64,000 nt of DNA from Bacteroidales bacterium (GCA_012839605.1 DUNA01000078.1:19492-83491), one strand, 5' to 3'; counted from the stretch's first letter, positions 40,648 through 49,830 are shown. A program made the numbers and translations. Notes: generated from the sequence alone by a model not told the origin.

Positions 40648-41663
40648 AAAAGACCTTTATTTTTTGGATTGCTCTCCTTGTAGCTTTGCCGGTAGTGTTT
40701 TCTACCTGTGCTCGTATGCCGGATGAGAATGTGGAGGAAGCGCACAGGAAAATGCTAGAAGCTCACGTGAAAGTAATTCATTTGGACACGTTGCAAAAAA
40801 CGGAATCGGGGTTGTATTATGCTGTACTTAAAAAAGGTACGGGTGGTATGAACACAGACTCTGCCATAGTCTTTGTCAGAGAAACCATAAGAGATTTACA
40901 ATACGATATCAAAGCCAGTACAGAAGAGGATGTTGCCAAGCAACTGGGCACGTTCAGATACGCCAACGCCTATATTCCGTTGTTGTGGCGTATGGGAACA
41001 CAAACCATTTTAAGAGGCTTGGAAGAGATGTTGTTGGTAATGCGAGAAGGAGAGATACGAAGGATTTGGCTTCCTTACTGGATGTCTTCCTATAGTGAAG
41101 GCGGTACTGCGGAACACACATCGGCCATGGTGTATGATTTGGAACTGGTTAAGGTAATTCACAATATGGATACGTACCAGACAGACACGCTTGAGTCTTT
41201 TAGGGATAAGTACTACCCGGGAGTAGATTCGTTGGAAAAAGGGTTTTATAAGGTAACAATTGTTCCGGGGACGGGAGATACCCTCAAGCGTGGCGCTTCC
41301 ATAGGCACATATTACGTTGGTAAATTTTTAAACGGCCACGTGTTTGACACGAACGTAGCCGATACAGCTCTTAAATATAGAATACATAACGACCAAAAAC
41401 ATTATGAACTTTTTCAAGTAGTAGTTCCTACAGAAGAAGATGATGATAAAAAAGATAAAGAAGAAGAAGGCTCTGCTATCAAAGGGTTCATAAAATGTGT
41501 AACGGATATGAAATATGGAGAACAAGCCATTTGTTTTTTCCATTCCGACTACGGATACAAAGAAGAAGGCAAGCCGGAATCTATTGGTGGTACGTATTTG
41601 GGAGGAGGCATTCCCGGATACACTCCCTTGTTTTTCTGGATCTCTATTCCGCCTAAAGAATAA
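40644..41663 (+). CDS. Double FKBP-like lipoprotein
   Basis: A 339-residue lipoprotein with signal peptide and lipobox FSTC (Cys near residue 21). Two FKBP-like domains are visible: one at about 50-175 (GLEEMLLVMREGEIRRIWLPY) and one at about 205-339 (GTGDTLKRGASIGTYYVGKF ... YTPLFFWISIP). The second carries an acidic insert, DDDKKDKEEEG. The first domain lacks several aromatic pocket residues and may not be catalytic (inference). It arises next to a single-domain paralogue, so duplication is likely. A terminator lies about 100 bp downstream. Confidence 0.78.
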   Translation: MKKTFIFWIALLVALPVVFSTCARMPDENVEEAHRKMLEAHVKVIHLDTLQKTESGLYYAVLKKGTGGMNTDSAIVFVRETIRDLQYDIKASTEEDVAKQLGTFRYANAYIPLLWRMGTQTILRGLEEMLLVMREGEIRRIWLPYWMSSYSEGGTAEHTSAMVYDLELVKVIHNMDTYQTDTLESFRDKYYPGVDSLEKGFYKVTIVPGTGDTLKRGASIGTYYVGKFLNGHVFDTNVADTALKYRIHNDQKHYELFQVVVPTEEDDDKKDKEEEGSAIKGFIKCVTDMKYGEQAICFFHSDYGYKEEGKPESIGGTYLGGGIPGYTPLFFWISIPPKE

Positions 41664-41671
41664 ACTGTAAA

Positions 41672-41720
41672 AAAAACAGAAAAAAGACACAGGGGTATGC
41701 AACGTTTTGACATACCCCTG
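41672..41720 (-). terminator. Terminator of the DUF4493/DUF6359 lipoprotein gene
   Basis: The minus strand has a perfect 10-bp stem, CAGGGGTATG/CATACCCCTG (41711-41720 with 41690-41699), an 11-base loop and then a T-rich tract (41672-41686). Orientation fits the minus-strand lipoprotein gene, whose stop is at 41797. Confidence 0.75.
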
Positions 41721-41760
41721 CATCTATTAAGTGGTTTTAGGTTTATAGGTTTCAACGATT

Positions 41761-41798
41761 GAGGCAGGTCCGGTTCTAGGACTGCCTCTTGTTGTTTT
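41761..41798 (+). terminator. Terminator of the FKBP lipoprotein operon
   Basis: A stem GAGGCAG(G)TCC/GGACTGCCTC of 10 bp with a one-base bulge (41761-41771 with 41779-41788) followed by TTGTTGTTTT. It fits the plus-strand operon and its T-tract reaches the stop codon of the convergent lipoprotein gene. Confidence 0.7.
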
Positions 41799-42885
41799 AC
41801 CAAGAGTATTCTTTTACGTTTTTTAATCCGTGAATATCCATATAGCTGTGGTTGATAGTTCCTTTCAACCATACTTTTTTGTTCAGATTCTCGGGATTAT
41901 CCATAAGGTTTAAAGCGTTTCTAACAGAGGTTCCGCTTTTCAATTCTATAGAATACGTGTTTTCTTTTATTTGTTCGTCAGGGTTGTCCGCTAATGCCAG
42001 ATTGGAGGCAACGGAAGTTTCACCGGGAGCAAAAGTTCTGTTTGATAGGTAACATCCTACAATATATCCATAAACCCATATGTCTCCTGTGTTATCCGGT
42101 AAGGTACGGGCTTGGGTTATACTGCAAGCCGTTTCTTTTGTCAAGCCGTCCGGGAACTCGTTATTGTCATAATGCTCATCATCCCAGATACCGTAATGCC
42201 ACACCCTGGTTGTGTCTGTGGTAATTGAAAATACAGGTTCTACGTATTGTGTCAATGTATCCGGTGCATCCACTAAAAAAGTATACATATGGTTGGCGTC
42301 TATGGTTCTTTCGAAAGAACGGGACTGGATGTTGTTTTTGTACAACATGAGAATGACGGGGCCGGGATTGTAATAGCCCCAAAGGTGTTCTGTTGTTTTT
42401 TCAAACAACAGTTCTCCATCAGAGCCGGTAATAATCATATGGCTTTCCGGATTGGAGTTCAAGTAATTTTCTGTAAATAAAACCCTGACACCGGCATTGT
42501 GCTGTGTACATACTATATTGGCATTGCAAGCACTCCCGGCAACAACATGTACTTGTGTTTGGTTGTAATAAAAGGGTTTTTCAAAAGCAGGTACTGTAAA
42601 CCATTCATTACATACGGTAATGGTATACGTTCCTTGTCTTAAAGAGAATGGTTCTCCCGTAACTTCCCCTACCGTACTGTTATAGAGGGTATCACCTTCT
42701 GCAGTGGTTAGAATGAAAACGAAAGAATCCACGTCCAGACTTTTGGTCTTTACGCCATAAGGTGTTCTTGTTGTTACTTTCACAAACAATTGACCATTGG
42801 GGTCATTTACAACAACAAGGCCGTTGCAGGCCCATGTGGCAAGGAGTAATAGAAACCCGGCCATCTTAAAAATCGTTCTACACAT
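41797..42885 (-). CDS. DUF4493/DUF6359 surface lipoprotein
   Basis: A 362-residue lipoprotein with a signal peptide and Cys near residue 20 (ATWACNG). The N-terminal half looks like DUF4493 (GQLFVKVTTRTPYGVKTKSLDVDSFVFILT), a Bacteroidota domain often found in surface proteins. The C-terminal part (about 245-360; YGYIVGCYLSNRTF, ASNLALADNP, VRNALNLMDNPENLNKKVWLKGTI) matches DUF6359, an OB-fold-like domain. Both have no known enzymatic role; cell-surface exposure is likely. It stands alone between two convergent/divergent neighbours. Confidence 0.8.
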   Translation of the reverse strand: MCRTIFKMAGFLLLLATWACNGLVVVNDPNGQLFVKVTTRTPYGVKTKSLDVDSFVFILTTAEGDTLYNSTVGEVTGEPFSLRQGTYTITVCNEWFTVPAFEKPFYYNQTQVHVVAGSACNANIVCTQHNAGVRVLFTENYLNSNPESHMIITGSDGELLFEKTTEHLWGYYNPGPVILMLYKNNIQSRSFERTIDANHMYTFLVDAPDTLTQYVEPVFSITTDTTRVWHYGIWDDEHYDNNEFPDGLTKETACSITQARTLPDNTGDIWVYGYIVGCYLSNRTFAPGETSVASNLALADNPDEQIKENTYSIELKSGTSVRNALNLMDNPENLNKKVWLKGTINHSYMDIHGLKNVKEYSW

Positions 42886-42978
42886 AGCTTATCTTATTAA
42901 AAGGTTAAATTTGATGTGAAAGAAATCCTTTTTGTAAGTAAAAAGAAGACAATACGTATAAAACAATAAAAAAAAGTT

Positions 42979-42986
42979 TAAGTTTG
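42979..42986 (+). promoter_or_regulatory. Putative -7 promoter box of the fused oxidoreductase gene
   Basis: TAAGTTTG, a TAnnTTTG match ending 27 bp before the ATG at 43014. Confidence 0.4.
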
Positions 42987-43013
42987 TGATTCGTTTTTTC
43001 AAACATACAGCTC

Positions 43014-46000
43014 ATGTCATCAATTAGAAAACATCCCATACTTCCTATTCCGGATGAAGATCTTATTTCCTTTACTTATGAAGGACAAACCGTTTTTGGT
43101 CAAAAAGGTTTTACCATAGCAGCCGCATTGCATCAGGCCGGATTGTTGGTTCATAAACACAGCCTGGAACAAAGGAACAGAAGTCTATCGTGCGGTATTG
43201 GCAAATGCGGAGCTTGTGAAATGTTGGTAGATGGAAAAGTCCGTAGAATTTGCATTACAAAAGTAGATGGGGTACAAGAGGTAAGAAGGATTCCGGAAGG
43301 TTTTCTTACGGAAAGCGGAACGGTTCCTGTTGTAGGGGCCATAAAGGCGTATAAAACAGTAGTAGCCATCATTGGAGCAGGTCCGGCGGGATTGGCTGTT
43401 CGTGAGGAATTGAATGAAAGAGGCATTCCCAATCTGGTAATAGACAACAACGACCGTATTGGAGGTCAGTTTAATATGCAGACGCATCAGTTTTTCTTTT
43501 TTGAAAAGGAGAAACGCTTTGGAGGCATGCGCGGATTCGAGATTGCTTCCAGTTTAGCAGGAGACAATCACGACGGCATCCTTCTCAACAGTACCATATG
43601 GGATGTGTTTGACAACAAAAGATTGGCAGTAAAGAACATTGAAACACAGGAGGTTTTTTATGTAGATGCGGAATATCTGGTAGTAGCTACAGGAGCCGTG
43701 CCTTTTATGCCGGCTTTTGCAAACGACGATGTGCCCGGAGTTTATACGGCAGCTGTGTTTCAAAGAATGATGAATAGCGAACTTACTTTGCTGGGAAAGA
43801 ACGTTCTTACGGTGGGTGCGGGGAACATAGGGTATTTGACGTCTTATCAGGCCATGCAAGCCGGTGCTCATGTGAAAGCCATTATTGAAGGCATGCCGCA
43901 CGAAGGAGGATTTCCGGTGCAGGCCAACAGGGTCAGGCGCCTGGGTATTCCCATCATTACATCCCACGTGTTGTTGGAGGCCATTCCCAACGAAGATTAT
44001 ACGGGAATTACGGGAGCTGTGATTGCTCAATGTGAGAATTTTAAGGCAGTACCCGGTACAGAAAGAATATTGGAAGGGATTGATACCATCAATATATGTA
44101 CGGGACTTATACCTGATGACCAGTTGTTGCAAAAAGGACAGGAAGTATACGGTTTCAAATGCCATGGAGTGGGAGATGCCATTCGGATTGGAGAAGGTAC
44201 ATCTGCAGTGCTCCGCGGAAAGCAATGTGCTTACGAAATTATGCAGCAAATGGGTTTGAGAATTCCTTATGAGGAGTATTTGTCCGTGTCTAAGGAATAT
44301 ATTGACTCTCAGCAACATCCGGTGCGTATCCTTGAGAAACCGGCTGTGCCTTCGGAAGAACGAATGAAAGCCAAACCTTTTGTGTTGTTTGATTGTCTGT
44401 ATGGGTTTGCCTGCAACCCGTGTACGTTTGCTTGTCCCTACGGAGCCATTACGAAAAGCTCCACTTCTACAGTACCTGTTGTGGACTATGATTTGTGCAT
44501 TGGTTGTATGCGTTGCGTAAGTCAGTGTCCCGGTTTGGCTATTTTTGGATTTGATTTGAATCGTAAAAGATTGTTCCTTCCGGTAGAATATGAAGTTGCA
44601 GAAGGGGCTGAAGTGTATCTCATAGACAATCAGGGGAAAATTAAAGCAGAGGGGATTTTGGATAAGCTGTTGACTCGTCCAAATAAAACAAACGTGGCGC
44701 GTGTGGTGGTTCACGAACCGCTTCCGGAAGACATCTTGGAATTGAGAGGGTTTATTGTAAAAGAAGAGTATCCCCATCCCTTGGAAATGAAACCTGTTCC
44801 GGAAAGGGAGGAGGGCAAGACGTACATTTGCCATTGCGAAGACTTAACATTGGAAGATTTGCTTAAGTTGATTGGAGACCGGACCTCCATCACCGCCGAT
44901 GAGTTGAAGCACATTTCCCGAATGGGTATGGGAGCTTGCCGAGGTTCTCGCTGTCTGCCTCGTGCAGTACAGACGCTCAGAAGTCATGGTATTCAGCTTA
45001 TCTCGGACCTTACACCCCGAGGGCCCATGGCCAACTTGGTGCAGATGGGAGAATTGTATCCTTCCGGAGTACAGCAGGAAATGGTATTGCCTTCCGGAAT
45101 AAACGCAAAGAAAGATGCGGAAAGAGTGCAGGCTTTTATAGCGGGTGGTGGTATTGCAGGTAGTGCTTTGTTCCGTTATCTGGCAGAAGAAGGCCTTCAT
45201 CCCCTTTTGGTCAACTATGACCGAGGAGCTTCTTGGAGAAATATTGCCGGAGGAAGACCGGCCTTCAGCGTGCCGGCTTTGGCTGATATCTCTCAACAAA
45301 ACTTAGAAATTTTTAAGGAACTGGATAAGAAAGGGAATATTGATTTTCAATTGTCCAGGTATGTCAACTTCATCCACGATGAGGCTACGTATACCTCATT
45401 GGAAGCTGCTATGGCCTGGTCGGATGCTGTAATGGTGGAAGCCAAAGATTTCAGACGTACCATATCGCCGGCATTCAATCCCAATTTAAATATCTACAGC
45501 CATGCACAAATAACAAACAATTGCTGGCAAGCAAGTCCCGGGAAAACAATTGATTTGATTCGCTATTTGGGTACAGAAGCCGGTGGAAAGGTGTTGGAAC
45601 AAACGCGAGTGGTAGATGTGGAAAAACAAGGCGACACGTATAGAGTATTGGTGTTGGACCATTCCAACAAGTACAGGCTTTTTGAAACGCCAATATTTAT
45701 CAATGCTTTAGGACATAACGGAGAAGAATTTGCTAGAAAATTGGGATCTATTTCCGGGATATATCCGGTCAGGCATCAAGCTTTTATCACAAAGCGCCTA
45801 CCCCTGCTGGGCAAAGACGGCAAGGCATTGGATATGCTTATAGACAGACGGAATTACAAAGGGTTTTCTGCCGTTTACGGCCAGCAAATGGCATTTACGG
45901 GACACATCATAGGGTGTGCTTCTCCCTTGGTTGACATGCAAGAATCCGGGAAAAACGTGAAAGTCAATACAGAAGATTTTCTGAATATTGTGTCTGAAGT

Positions 46001-46250
46001 ATTTATAGATTGGTTCCCCCGGTTGTCAGAAGCAGGATTCCAGGCGTTTTGGAGCGGTTATTACATAGAGCCCAGGTATATTGTAGATCCTGAAAAAGGG
46101 TTGTTTATAGGTATGCGCGGACATGGATTCATGTTGTCTCAATATTTGGCCAAACTCTATGTAGACGTTTTAAAAGGAAGAAAAGTACCGGATTATTTCC
46201 AAGATTTAGCTATGGATGGTCCCGGGTTGAGTGAAACGTCTTTTATGTAA
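43014..46250 (+). CDS. Fused [2Fe-2S]/FAD/4Fe-4S/FAD amino-acid dehydrogenase-like oxidoreductase
   Basis: A 1078-residue protein that unites modules usually encoded as three separate subunits. Residues 15-100: [2Fe-2S] domain with Cys60, Cys65, Cys68 and Cys80. About 115-435: FAD/NAD disulfide-reductase fold with IIGAGPAGLAV. About 455-510: two [4Fe-4S] sites (ACNPCTFACPYG and CIGCMRCVSQCP). About 600-655: BFD-like [2Fe-2S] domain (CHCEDL and CRGSRC). About 705-1075: second FAD domain of the DAO type (FIAGGGIAGSALF). HcnA/B/C and D-proline or hydroxyproline dehydrogenases consist of these parts without the ferredoxin insert. The substrate is unknown; amino acids such as proline or hydroxyproline are candidates (inference). 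Monocistronic, with its own promoter box. No signal peptide. Confidence 0.85.
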   Translation: MSSIRKHPILPIPDEDLISFTYEGQTVFGQKGFTIAAALHQAGLLVHKHSLEQRNRSLSCGIGKCGACEMLVDGKVRRICITKVDGVQEVRRIPEGFLTESGTVPVVGAIKAYKTVVAIIGAGPAGLAVREELNERGIPNLVIDNNDRIGGQFNMQTHQFFFFEKEKRFGGMRGFEIASSLAGDNHDGILLNSTIWDVFDNKRLAVKNIETQEVFYVDAEYLVVATGAVPFMPAFANDDVPGVYTAAVFQRMMNSELTLLGKNVLTVGAGNIGYLTSYQAMQAGAHVKAIIEGMPHEGGFPVQANRVRRLGIPIITSHVLLEAIPNEDYTGITGAVIAQCENFKAVPGTERILEGIDTINICTGLIPDDQLLQKGQEVYGFKCHGVGDAIRIGEGTSAVLRGKQCAYEIMQQMGLRIPYEEYLSVSKEYIDSQQHPVRILEKPAVPSEERMKAKPFVLFDCLYGFACNPCTFACPYGAITKSSTSTVPVVDYDLCIGCMRCVSQCPGLAIFGFDLNRKRLFLPVEYEVAEGAEVYLIDNQGKIKAEGILDKLLTRPNKTNVARVVVHEPLPEDILELRGFIVKEEYPHPLEMKPVPEREEGKTYICHCEDLTLEDLLKLIGDRTSITADELKHISRMGMGACRGSRCLPRAVQTLRSHGIQLISDLTPRGPMANLVQMGELYPSGVQQEMVLPSGINAKKDAERVQAFIAGGGIAGSALFRYLAEEGLHPLLVNYDRGASWRNIAGGRPAFSVPALADISQQNLEIFKELDKKGNIDFQLSRYVNFIHDEATYTSLEAAMAWSDAVMVEAKDFRRTISPAFNPNLNIYSHAQITNNCWQASPGKTIDLIRYLGTEAGGKVLEQTRVVDVEKQGDTYRVLVLDHSNKYRLFETPIFINALGHNGEEFARKLGSISGIYPVRHQAFITKRLPLLGKDGKALDMLIDRRNYKGFSAVYGQQMAFTGHIIGCASPLVDMQESGKNVKVNTEDFLNIVSEVFIDWFPRLSEAGFQAFWSGYYIEPRYIVDPEKGLFIGMRGHGFMLSQYLAKLYVDVLKGRKVPDYFQDLAMDGPGLSETSFM

Positions 46251-46260
46251 TTTTCGTTGT

Positions 46261-47463
46261 CTACCCGCCGCAGCATTCCAGTTGACGGCTTAAGAAAAGA
46301 CGCAGGTCATTATATAAAGACTTTATGCGCTCTTGAGTATTCAAAGGGTAAGGCTCTGTGTATGTTCTTATGATAAAGCCGCCTGCATCTACGAAAAAGA
46401 AAGCCGGCAGAAAGTTTTTTACTTCTCCCGTCAAGAGTTTGTCTCCGTAAAACATCTTTGTGAAATAGTTTATCTTTCGTTCCTCCAAAGGTGAGAATAC
46501 AGGACGGTTTTTCCACCATATGTCGTCACTTGTAGTTTCATCTACATCTAACAATCCGTTGTCATTAAGGGAATCAAGAAAGTCTTGTTCTTTGCCCTCT
46601 TCTTCCAATGCCACTCCATAAATCTTCAAGCCGTGGCTTTTGAATTCTTCGTGCAATTGTTTGACCAGAGGTATGAAGTTTGTACAACCCGGGCACCAAG
46701 AACCCCAGATGAAGAGCAATGTTATGCGAGACTTTGAATATACGTCTTTGAAAAACAATTCAGAATCAGGTACGTTTGGCATGGATAAAGAAAAATTTCT
46801 TGTGGGCGCACCGTATTCATGCAATCCTTTTTGTGAAAACGTCAAAATTTTATTTAATGAACCACCGGCTACAGCTGTAACCACTCCTTCTCTGCCTTTT
46901 GGTTCATCAATATCTGTAACAGAAATGAGCAGGGAGTCTTCAGTTTGTTCTACAATAAGCCAATCGCCAGCATCTGAGGATACACTTGCTGTCCAGTCAT
47001 CTACGTTTGTCAAGACAGACAGCCTAATAGGCTGAACATCAAAAGACGAAACGGAGAAAGACAAGGCAGGGTCATCTTGGAAATAAAAATAATATTCATC
47101 GCCTTCTACGTCTTTTTGTTCAATGGTCAAGGTACGTTTTAATCCCGATGTGGTTTTGATTTCATAAATGGCTATACGGGGGCTCACATGAGGCAGTGCT
47201 TCTATTTGGATGGCAACTGTTGTGGTACCTTCCACTCCTTTGTCAGGATAGACAGTACACCAATCTGTATTTCCAATGGGTGTCATGTGCCAACTTTCAG
47301 AAGAGGTAACGGTAACGCTGCCGTTCCAAACAACGGGTCCCTTAGTAAGTTTGTCCGGGGATACATGAACGTATTCAACTTGTTCCTGTGGAATGCAAGA
47401 GCTTAATAAAAAAAGAGATAACCCTATGATTGTCAAGAGTTTTGCTAATGTGAATTCTCTCAT
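46261..47463 (-). CDS. BACON-domain, thioredoxin-like lipoprotein (TlpA type)
   Basis: A 400-residue lipoprotein: signal peptide with Cys at about 23 (FLLSSC), two BACON-like beta domains (about 30-118 and 128-215, each with WT/WC and a final LTIEQK/LTFSQK motif), then a TlpA/AhpC-type thioredoxin fold (about 222-390) with the active site GSWCPGC. It probably reduces or rearranges disulfides at the envelope. The last residues read ECCGG, an extra pair of cysteines. Convergent with the fused oxidoreductase (10-bp gap); no convincing promoter box was found upstream. Confidence 0.85.
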   Translation of the reverse strand: MREFTLAKLLTIIGLSLFLLSSCIPQEQVEYVHVSPDKLTKGPVVWNGSVTVTSSESWHMTPIGNTDWCTVYPDKGVEGTTTVAIQIEALPHVSPRIAIYEIKTTSGLKRTLTIEQKDVEGDEYYFYFQDDPALSFSVSSFDVQPIRLSVLTNVDDWTASVSSDAGDWLIVEQTEDSLLISVTDIDEPKGREGVVTAVAGGSLNKILTFSQKGLHEYGAPTRNFSLSMPNVPDSELFFKDVYSKSRITLLFIWGSWCPGCTNFIPLVKQLHEEFKSHGLKIYGVALEEEGKEQDFLDSLNDNGLLDVDETTSDDIWWKNRPVFSPLEERKINYFTKMFYGDKLLTGEVKNFLPAFFFVDAGGFIIRTYTEPYPLNTQERIKSLYNDLRLFLSRQLECCGG

Positions 47464-47535
47464 TGTTCGGTAATATAAAGAAGTATGTAAAGTAAATCAT
47501 TTTTCAGGTAAAACCAAAAACACGTCACAATTGAT

Positions 47536-47543
47536 TACATTTG
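47536..47543 (+). promoter_or_regulatory. Putative -7 promoter box of the SAM-hydrolase gene
   Basis: TACATTTG, an exact match, ends 7 bp before the ATG at 47551; a leader of only a few bases would result. Confidence 0.42.
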
Positions 47544-47550
47544 TAATTGT

Positions 47551-48312
47551 ATGGCAATTGTTACCATTACGAGCGATTGGAGCAAACAAGATTATTATGC
47601 AGCAGCCTTGGAAGGGAGTCTTCTTGGAACGGCTTCTGTGTATGAAATATCACACAACATCCAACTTTTTGATGTACGCATGGGGATGTATGTGTTGAAA
47701 CAAGCCTATAAAAAGTTTCCTGCGGGCAGTATCCATATTTTGGCTATTCAAGCACAAGCCACAGACCAAATGCCTATGAGTGTGGCCTTATACAAAGGAC
47801 ATTATTTTATTACGGTAAATGACGGAAGGCTTTCCTTATTGTTTGATGGCCATCCGGACTGGATTCGTGCCGTAGTACATAAAGAAGGTACATTTTCTGA
47901 ATTGGAAATGTATGTAAAAGGTGTCAAAGCCATTGTAGATGGAAGGCTGGAGGATCGTACTTTGCCTACAGAGATGAGGACAGAGACAGAACAAGTGCCG
48001 GTAGCAGAAAACGATTACATATTAGGGCAGGTAGTATATATAGATTCTTATGGAAATGCAATTACCAACATTACAAAAACACTTTTTGAAAAAATAGGAA
48101 AGGGTAGGGACTTTGCTGTTTTCTTACAAGGTCCCTATACACGGATAGAGAAAATTTCTACACATTATACTGCTGTGCGACCCGGTCAGCTGGTAGCCGT
48201 TTTTAATAGTGCTGAAAATTTGGAATTGGCTATTTGTATGGGGAATTTGGCCCTCTTGGAAAATTTGAACGTATACGATCAAATACACATACAATTTTAC
48301 AATCATGGATAA
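47551..48312 (+). CDS. SAM hydroxide adenosyltransferase-like protein (DUF62)
   Basis: A 253-residue protein with the fold pattern of the SAM-dependent fluorinase/chlorinase/SAM hydrolase family: N-terminal ITSDWSKQDYYAAALEGSL, middle HYFITVNDGRLSLLF and C-terminal YIDSYGNAITNI. Family members hydrolyse SAM to adenosine and methionine or, rarely, transfer halides; the hydrolase is by far more common. Its stop overlaps the mazG start by 8 bp. Confidence 0.88.
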   Translation: MAIVTITSDWSKQDYYAAALEGSLLGTASVYEISHNIQLFDVRMGMYVLKQAYKKFPAGSIHILAIQAQATDQMPMSVALYKGHYFITVNDGRLSLLFDGHPDWIRAVVHKEGTFSELEMYVKGVKAIVDGRLEDRTLPTEMRTETEQVPVAENDYILGQVVYIDSYGNAITNITKTLFEKIGKGRDFAVFLQGPYTRIEKISTHYTAVRPGQLVAVFNSAENLELAICMGNLALLENLNVYDQIHIQFYNHG

Positions 48313-49084
48313 AAAAGAAGCAATGGAGCTCTTTGGAGAGCTGTTAGATATTATGGATCGCTTAAGGGAAGAATGTCCTTGGGATGGTGAGCAAACACTA
48401 GAGAGTTTGCGGACTCTTACCATTGAGGAAACATATGAATTGAGTGAAGCTATTTTGAAAGGGAACCTGGATGAATTGTCTAGAGAACTGGGAGACTTGT
48501 TGCTTCATGTTGTTTTTTATGCAAAAATTGGTCAAGAAAAAGAAGCGTTTCATATAGGAGATGTCATTGCACAATTGTCAGAAAAATTGAAATTTAGGCA
48601 TCCACATATATTTGGAGATACAGAAGCTGACACTTCAGATGCGGTGATTAAAAATTGGGAGCAATTGAAAGCCAAAGAAAAGAAAGGAAATAAAACAGTA
48701 CTTTCCGGTGTCCCCGCAGGGTTGCCGGCTCTTATAAAAGCATTCAGAATACAGGATAAAGCTAGAGCAATGGGATTTGATTGGGAAGAAAGAAGCCAAG
48801 TGTGGGACAAAGTAAAAGAAGAAGCAGAGGAGTTTCGGGTAGAATGGGAGAAGGAAGACGCAGACAAAATGGAAGCGGAATTTGGCGACTTGTTGTTTGC
48901 TTTGGTCAATGCGGCTCGGCTGTATGGAATCAATCCGGAAGATGCTCTTGAGCGAACGAACAGAACGTTTATGGAACGTTTCAATTATTTGGAAGAGAGG
49001 ACAATTAAGCAAGGGCGCTCCTTGGAGGACATGACATTGGAACAGATGGAAGAAATTTGGTCTCAGGCAAAGAATCGAAAGTAA
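48305..49084 (+). CDS. mazG: Nucleoside triphosphate pyrophosphohydrolase MazG
   Basis: A 259-residue all-alpha protein with two MazG domains. The first has LREECPWDGEQTLESL followed by EETYELSEAI; the second has KVKEEAEEFRVEW and the later EFGDLLFALVN, with the EExxE and ExxD metal-binding patterns. MazG hydrolyses NTPs to NMP and PPi. It overlaps the upstream gene by 8 bp and the next gene starts 1 bp after its stop. Confidence 0.93.
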   Translation: MDKKEAMELFGELLDIMDRLREECPWDGEQTLESLRTLTIEETYELSEAILKGNLDELSRELGDLLLHVVFYAKIGQEKEAFHIGDVIAQLSEKLKFRHPHIFGDTEADTSDAVIKNWEQLKAKEKKGNKTVLSGVPAGLPALIKAFRIQDKARAMGFDWEERSQVWDKVKEEAEEFRVEWEKEDADKMEAEFGDLLFALVNAARLYGINPEDALERTNRTFMERFNYLEERTIKQGRSLEDMTLEQMEEIWSQAKNRK

Positions 49085-49085
49085 G

Positions 49086-49826
49086 ATGGAGCATTGGCTT
49101 GATAGAACTGCGTTGCTGATTGGAGAAGAAAAACTGGACATACTTTCTAAAAGTACTGTCCTTGTTGCCGGATTGGGAGGCGTAGGTTCTTATGCGGCAG
49201 AAATGTTGGCTAGAGCCGGTGTTTCCCGTTTGATTTTGGTAGATCACGACAAAGTATCTGTTACAAACATAAACAGGCAGCTACCGGCGCTCACTGAAAC
49301 GGTAGGACGTCTGAAAACACACGTTATGAAGGAGAGGTTGCTCAAGATACATCCCGGTGTTGATATAGAAAGCAGCAATCGTTTTTTGGATGAAACGTCT
49401 TTACCGGAAGTGCTGGACAATGTGCAACCGGATTATGTAGTAGATGCCATAGACACAGTATCCTCTAAGGCATCTTTGATACGTTATTTTTTGCAAAGGA
49501 ACATACCTGTAGTCAGTTCTATGGGCGCCGGAGCACGGATAGATGCTACAGCTGTGCGTATAGCGGATATTTCTGAAACGCACAGTTGTCCTTTGGCCGC
49601 CATGATTAGAAAACGGTTGCGAAAATGGGGTATCCATTCGGGATGTAAAGCCGTGTTTTCAACCGAGCTGCCTCATGCAAAGGCAGTTCTGCCGTTTGAG
49701 GATCAAAATAAAAAGTCGATAATTGGCACCATCTCCTATCTTCCTGCAGTATTTGGGTGTGTATGCGCCCAAGTTGCTCTTTGTGATCTGCTGAAAATAT
49801 CTAACTTTGATGATTCATTTAAGTGA
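49086..49826 (+). CDS. tcdA: tRNA threonylcarbamoyladenosine dehydratase, ThiF/E1-like
   Basis: A 246-residue E1-like protein: N-terminal WLDRTALLIGEEKLDIL, nucleotide-binding VLVAGLGGVGSYAAEMLARAG near 27 and the ATP motif DHDKVSVTNINRQ. TcdA (CsdL) cyclises t6A to ct6A in tRNAs reading ANN codons. Moderate confidence that it is TcdA rather than another ThiF family member; the neighbours are not informative. Ends just before the GNAT-like gene. Confidence 0.88.
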   Translation: MEHWLDRTALLIGEEKLDILSKSTVLVAGLGGVGSYAAEMLARAGVSRLILVDHDKVSVTNINRQLPALTETVGRLKTHVMKERLLKIHPGVDIESSNRFLDETSLPEVLDNVQPDYVVDAIDTVSSKASLIRYFLQRNIPVVSSMGAGARIDATAVRIADISETHSCPLAAMIRKRLRKWGIHSGCKAVFSTELPHAKAVLPFEDQNKKSIIGTISYLPAVFGCVCAQVALCDLLKISNFDDSFK

Positions 49827-49830
49827 GACC

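Noticed and set aside
43554..44834. 426-codon open frame on the minus strand inside the fused oxidoreductase gene
   Set aside because: It is entirely antisense to a well-supported coding region and its translation is a His/Arg/Cys-rich mixture with no recognisable domain.
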